From the NCBI GenBank assembly GCA_013140715.1, contig JABFSG010000007.1:1-64000 (forward strand): a stretch of DNA of 64,000 nucleotides, read 5' to 3'. This document shows positions 60,565 through 64,000 of this stretch, in pieces. Numbering within the stretch: position 1 is the stretch's first letter; each line of letters begins with the position of its first letter. A model generated the notes under the pieces. That model searched no databases and was not told the origin of the DNA. It saw only the letters and a program-made list of their open reading frames with translations. Position numbers and translations under genes: made by a program. The stretch is from Nitrospiraceae bacterium. Its GTDB lineage: Bacteria; Nitrospirota; Nitrospiria; Nitrospirales; Nitrospiraceae.

Positions 60565-60805
60565 TCTAGCAGGGTGTTGACAAATTATTTAAGCATGACA
60601 GAAACGCAAGACCCAGATACTCACAGATTCGTTCACAAGCCATCGCAGGCTGCTCAGAAAGGCCAACTTCTCACCGCCCAATCCCGGCGCGCCTAGACGC
60701 ACCGTTCCACAGGCAAGGCCGCAGCAAGCGACGAGGCGAAGCGTACCCTCTGCGGTACGTTGAGCCTCTGAACGCCGCGAGAACGCCTTTGGCGGACTTA
60801 CTGCT
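60565..60805. repeat. Mobile-type interspersed repeat with strong internal hairpin
   Basis: Starting at TCTAGCAGGGTGTTGA and ending at GGCGGACTTACTGCTTACC, this stretch has no coding value. A central hairpin pairs GAGGC (60733-60737)/GCCTC (60764-60768) and CGTACC (60742-60747)/GGTACG (60754-60759). It resembles a repeat I remember as frequent in Nitrospira genomes (agcaggNtgNtga... ggcggactt ends). That recollection cannot be checked here. It extends to the stop of the adjacent surface-adhesin gene. Confidence 0.55.
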
Positions 60806-61286
60806 TACCACAGGCTACTTTCCAGAGAGCTTGATCGATGCTTCGTGGCACAATGGGTGCCCAGGGCTGTTCCTCCGCAGTTTTGTATACGACCCTCCCA
60901 CGTCCCATATTACTTGAGAACCAGGTGTACCCGAGCATGCGTGTGCGCTCTCCGGTACAGTCGTATTCATTATGCCGCTGGATAGAGAGAAGCGAATCGC
61001 CTGCTACGGTTTGTACGGTCTTGTAGTCGTACAACTGCCACATCTTCGCTAGATTCCCATTGCGCTGAATGGTGCCACGATCGACGTAGACCGTCAGCTT
61101 TGCTGAATCGTCACCGCTCGCTAAGTCCCATTCGGCATAGACCGGCACAGTACTCAGCGCCAGCAACAGGATCAAAACCCAGAAGACTGCCAAGCAGGCG
61201 AGCGACCGTGTGCGGAGCAGCTCCGCACAGGATGTTACGGAACTCAGTAAAGGAAAGCGACGAATGGGACAAGTCGTGAAAGGCAT
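60798..61286 (-). CDS. Surface-adhesin E family protein
   Basis: The ATG at 61284-61286 opens a 162-aa protein with a hydrophobic signal sequence (SLACLAVFWVLILLLALSTV, residues ~28-47, cut near VYA). The mature part matches the surface-adhesin E (PF16747) pattern: DSAKLTVYVDRGTIQRNGN, KMWQLYDYKTVQ, HNEYDCTGERTRMLGY, WAPIVPRSIDQALWKVACG. The two cysteines (YDC...VAC) probably form a disulfide. Longer in-frame starts up to 61775 overlap the DUF2934 gene and are rejected. Family members are small periplasmic or surface proteins; the adhesin name comes from Haemophilus protein E and need not apply here. Confidence 0.8.
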   Translation of the reverse strand: MPFTTCPIRRFPLLSSVTSCAELLRTRSLACLAVFWVLILLLALSTVPVYAEWDLASGDDSAKLTVYVDRGTIQRNGNLAKMWQLYDYKTVQTVAGDSLLSIQRHNEYDCTGERTRMLGYTWFSSNMGRGRVVYKTAEEQPWAPIVPRSIDQALWKVACGKQ

Positions 61287-61421
61287 AGAGGCCTCGCAAG
61301 ATCTGGCATTGTAAGAGAGCGACGACTGAGGATGCAAGGCCGACAGAGATGTCTCCTTCAGTTGACAGGCCGGCTGGTTCTTCTTACGATAAACAACGCA
61401 GTCGTCCAAGGAGGAATGCCC

Positions 61422-61622
61422 ATGAAAACCAGAAATCCTGACGCTCAACGTGTGGCGCATGAACCTGAGTCGATGCAGAAGTATTCGGACGAGGTAAGGG
61501 AGCAGATTGCGAAAAAAGCCTATGAGCTCTACGAACAACGGGGGCGCCAGGCGGAACGCGACATAGAAGATTGGCTGAAAGCTGAGGAGCTGGTCCGTAA
61601 AGAGATGAATGCCGCCAGATAA
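61422..61622 (+). CDS. DUF2934 small protein
   Basis: AAGGAGG lies 7 bases before ATG 61422, giving 66 aa; an ATG two codons earlier is too close to the site. The C-terminal half, VREQIAKKAYELYEQRG with ERDIEDWLKAEELVRKE, is the DUF2934 pattern: two short helices with conserved Tyr and Trp. Function unknown. Such proteins are frequent in soil and Nitrospira-type genomes. It is divergent from the surface-adhesin E gene. Confidence 0.8.
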   Translation: MKTRNPDAQRVAHEPESMQKYSDEVREQIAKKAYELYEQRGRQAERDIEDWLKAEELVRKEMNAAR

Positions 61623-61709
61623 TGGAGCTTCCCATCTTTTGGGAACCGCGACTTTGAGTGAGGGAACAATTCTACTCACATGATGCGGTGTGAGGCGAGG
61701 AGGCGATAC

Positions 61710-61985
61710 ATGTACAAACTGGTCCTCAACATTACGGCACTCTTGCTGTTCGGGCTGAGTGAGACAGGAGTCCACGCCTCATCGACATTAGAAGCCAATG
61801 GCGCGACAGGGGGAAACAAAGGAATCACCGTGGACGACCTGGGCCGAGGGTTGAAGAGTGCCGCTAACAATGTCGAGAAAGAGATCCCTAAGATGGGCTC
61901 TGCGATCGGGAATGTATTCAAAAAGATTACGGAGAAGGGAGCTGAGAAGACATCATCTCAAGAATCAGCCAAACAAAAGAAGTAA
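61710..61985 (+). CDS. Small secreted protein, unknown
   Basis: GAGGAGG lies 6 bases before ATG 61710; 91 aa. The signal peptide is MYKLVLNITALLLFGLSETG with cut near VHA-SST. The mature ~67 residues are polar and Lys-rich with a possible amphipathic helix (LGRGLKSAANNVEKEIPKM; IGNVFKKITEKGAEK). No domain is recognised. It starts 88 bp after the DUF2934 gene on the same strand, so they may be co-expressed. Confidence 0.65.
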   Translation: MYKLVLNITALLLFGLSETGVHASSTLEANGATGGNKGITVDDLGRGLKSAANNVEKEIPKMGSAIGNVFKKITEKGAEKTSSQESAKQKK

Positions 61986-62093
61986 CTTCGATTCCGCATC
62001 AGGACACCAGCCAGTAGATCCCCTCATCCGCATCCGACAACTGTAATCCAGCGAAATTGATTCCCCTCCGTTCAGCTTGACCGCCTCGGAGCG

Positions 62094-63434
62094 TTAACTG
62101 GCCAAGAACCGTTCAAGGAAAGTCGTCGAGACATGCCCCTTTTGAAAGTCAGGATCGTTCAAAATTCGCTTGTGCAGCGGGATGGTCGTCTTGATGCCCT
62201 CGATCACGAATTCGTCGAGCGCTCGGCGCATGCGGGCGATGGATTCTTGTCGATCTCGACCATGGGTAATCACTTTGGCAATCAGCGAATCGTAGAACGG
62301 GACGACCATCATGTTCGCTTCCAGCGCTGAGTCAACCCGCACACCAAACCCGCCCGGTGGGCTGAACTTCGTGATCATTCCAGGGCAGGGCGTAAACTTT
62401 TCAGGATCTTCGGCATTGATGCGGCATTCGAGGCTATGCCCGTTGAGCTTGATGTCTTGCTGTTTAAACGAAAGGGATTGTCCGTCGGCGAGCCTGATCT
62501 GTTCTTTGATGAGATCGATGCCGGTCACCATTTCAGTGATCGCATGCTCCACTTGGATGCGGGTGTTGACTTCCATGAAGAAGAAGTTGCGATCCTTGTC
62601 TAGCAGAAACTCGACGGTGCCGACATTCCGGTAATGGACGGCTTTGACGGCTTCAACCGCAACGCGGCAAATCTCTCGGCGGAGTTTCTCGTCGATGGCC
62701 GGCGAGGGGGTTTCTTCAACCAGCTTTTGGTGCCGACGTTGGATCGAACAGTCGCGCTCACCGAAATGCACCACATGCCCACGATGGTCGGCAGCGATTT
62801 GTATTTCGATATGGCGGGGTTCGAGAAAATATCGTTCGAGGTAGACGGCATCGTTCCCGAACGTGGTCTTTGCTTCCGCCTGTGCGGCTTGAAATGCGCG
62901 TCCAAGGTCCTCGGATTTATTGACGACCCGCATGCCGCGCCCTCCCCCACCGGCCGAGGCTTTGATAATCACGGGGTACCCAATCTTGGTCGCGGCATCG
63001 AGGGCTCCCTGCTCGCTCTTCAATTCACCGGGACTGCCCGGTGTGACTGGTAAGCCGCGATTGGCAACGATTTCTCGCGCGTTGGCTTTGTCGCCCAGGA
63101 GAGCGATGTGTTCGGACGTCGGACCGATGAACTTAATGCCGATGGACTCGCACACTTCGGCGAAATGGGCGTTTTCCGAGAGAAAACCATAGCCGGGATG
63201 GATCGCGTCTGCTCCGGTGATCTCGGCAGCACTCAGAACATTTGGGATATTTCGGTAGCTAAGAGCGGCATCAGGAGGCCCGACGCAGACTTTTTCGTCG
63301 GCGGCGCGGACATGAAGGCTTGCAGCATCGGCTTCGGAAAAAATCGCTACAGTCTTAATGCCGAGCTCTTTACAGGCACGAATTACTCGAAGCGCGATTT
63401 CACCGCGATTGGCTATCAACACTTTCTTAAACAC
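62094..63434 (-). CDS. accC: Biotin carboxylase subunit of acetyl-CoA carboxylase
   Basis: This ATP-grasp enzyme carboxylates the biotin on AccB with bicarbonate. The 446-aa length is standard. It begins [20 protein letters not shown] with [17 protein letters not shown], then has the glycine-rich ATP loop [32 protein letters not shown] and the bicarbonate/biotin site [15 protein letters not shown]. It follows accB after 32 bp in a standard accB-accC order. accA at 20111 is on the same strand but 40 kb away. Confidence 0.97.
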   Translation of the reverse strand: MFKKVLIANRGEIALRVIRACKELGIKTVAIFSEADAASLHVRAADEKVCVGPPDAALSYRNIPNVLSAAEITGADAIHPGYGFLSENAHFAEVCESIGIKFIGPTSEHIALLGDKANAREIVANRGLPVTPGSPGELKSEQGALDAATKIGYPVIIKASAGGGGRGMRVVNKSEDLGRAFQAAQAEAKTTFGNDAVYLERYFLEPRHIEIQIAADHRGHVVHFGERDCSIQRRHQKLVEETPSPAIDEKLRREICRVAVEAVKAVHYRNVGTVEFLLDKDRNFFFMEVNTRIQVEHAITEMVTGIDLIKEQIRLADGQSLSFKQQDIKLNGHSLECRINAEDPEKFTPCPGMITKFSPPGGFGVRVDSALEANMMVVPFYDSLIAKVITHGRDRQESIARMRRALDEFVIEGIKTTIPLHKRILNDPDFQKGHVSTTFLERFLAS

Positions 63435-63466
63435 GCACGTACTCCGATGTGGGCTGCGGGAAGAAG

Positions 63467-63940
63467 CTAGGGTGTGGCTGTCGAATCGACGAGGAACAGC
63501 GCTTGGCCGTACTCCACCGGTTTGGTGCTTTCGGCCAGAATTTTCATGACTCGCCCATTGACCTCCGATTCGATTTCATTCATCAACTTCATCGCTTCGA
63601 CGATGCACAAAACCTGTCCCTTTTTCACATAATCGCCTTCGTCGACGTAAGGCTCGGCATCGGGTGAGGGCGATCGATAGAAGGTTCCAACAATCGGGGA
63701 CACGATGGTGATCATGCCTGGCGCGACTTCACTCTGTGCGCCTGACGTGGTAGGCATATGAGCGGCTGCCGCTGGGCCAGGCATGGTCTGATCAGTGGCA
63801 CTGGTTGTAACCGTTTTGACTCCGATTTCGTTCCGCACACGGACTCTCAAACCTTCGCATTCCAATTCCAGCTCTGTCAGATTGTTTTTCTTGAGCAGAT
63901 CGATCAGTTCTTGGATATGTCTGCTCTGTTCCCCCGACAC
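63467..63940 (-). CDS. accB: Biotin carboxyl carrier protein of acetyl-CoA carboxylase
   Basis: AccB carries biotin on the Lys of [16 protein letters not shown], the EAMKM-type motif (here EAMKL with M at +2), and swings between AccC and the transferase. The C-terminal lipoyl/biotinyl fold starts [27 protein letters not shown]. The N-terminal helix is [22 protein letters not shown], and a Pro/Ala linker lies between. The start is the GTG at 63938-63940, which fits the family length of 157 aa. The frame stays open to the window edge (20 more codons), so a start further upstream cannot be excluded. It precedes accC by 32 bp. Confidence 0.93.
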   Translation of the reverse strand: MSGEQSRHIQELIDLLKKNNLTELELECEGLRVRVRNEIGVKTVTTSATDQTMPGPAAAAHMPTTSGAQSEVAPGMITIVSPIVGTFYRSPSPDAEPYVDEGDYVKKGQVLCIVEAMKLMNEIESEVNGRVMKILAESTKPVEYGQALFLVDSTATP

Positions 63941-64000
63941 TGGACGTGCGCCCTTCCCACTCTGAGTAGGAAGCGCGGCCTGAGGTGAGATAATCGGGGT

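Noticed and set aside
60505-60696. 63-aa plus-strand frame in the 60479-60797 interval
   Set aside because: Composition is not protein-like and it runs through the interspersed repeat.
61287-61775. N-terminal extension of the surface-adhesin E gene up to 61775
   Set aside because: It would cover the whole DUF2934 gene on the other strand and place the signal peptide in the middle of the protein.

Overview
The window is a bacterial chromosome segment with dense, short-spaced genes on both strands and no rRNA, tRNA or CRISPR array. The protein families, together with small proteins and intergenic repeats that I associate with Nitrospira, suggest a member of the phylum Nitrospirota, most likely Nitrospira or a close relative. 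They include a VPLPP-type PEP-CTERM protein, surface-adhesin E, DUF2934, DUF3422, a TIGR03862 flavoprotein and short GNGTGAW/AACCAAA heptad repeats. This is recognition from memory, not a database match. No nitrification or respiratory-complex gene lies in the window.

Layout. 1-8153 (mostly minus): a cut-off secreted Fn3/BACON protein, prfC, a small membrane protein, a GT2/GT87 glycosyltransferase pair, an IS3 orfA stub beside a structured repeat, and a DUF2130 coiled-coil protein. 8447-13368 (plus): PilZ, nitrobindin-like, DUF3422, crcB-DUF190 and galE. 13540-18257 (minus): a phosphoesterase, a PEP-CTERM protein and a large secreted cadherin/Ig-like protein. 18788-24624: TIGR03862 flavoprotein, accA, dnaE. 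24714-31854 is an accessory block: a repeat-flanked C1 peptidase fused to an alpha/beta hydrolase-like domain, a coiled-coil HhH membrane protein, a BON-OmpA protein and a lipoprotein carrying a second GHSGG hydrolase motif. 32008-36112 (plus): purH, purD, a TsaC-like protein and a coiled-coil lipoprotein. 36132-39335 (minus): FmdB and the coupled rsmD-coaD-aspC unit, with a zinc-ribbon microprotein. 39516-44536: radC, a degenerate EF-G paralogue, an HtrA protease and a TrkA_C protein. 44776-53077: pgm, a frameshifted small membrane gene, a Na+/H+ antiporter, a PIG-L deacetylase, lipA, a Rieske protein, Mrp and a desaturase. 53232-61985: putA, an SDR reductase, bioD, thiE and several small secreted or unknown proteins. 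62094-63940: accC-accB.

The housekeeping content covers fatty-acid precursor supply (accA, accC, accB, a FabG-like SDR, desaturase), cofactors (bioD for the biotin used by AccB, thiE, lipA, coaD), purines (purH, purD), replication and translation (dnaE, prfC, EF-G-like, rsmD) and sugar nucleotides (galE, pgm).

The most unusual layer is repetitive. There are degenerate heptanucleotide arrays, often arranged as long inverted repeats, at six or more loci. One supplies the start codon of an SDR gene and another lies inside lipA. A second family is a structured palindromic repeat with covarying stems; one copy sits inside a roughly 280-bp element with 17-bp perfect terminal inverted repeats. The best candidate for an undescribed functional system is the 24714-31854 envelope/hydrolase block. 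Its function is unknown and the link between its genes is inferred from position only.
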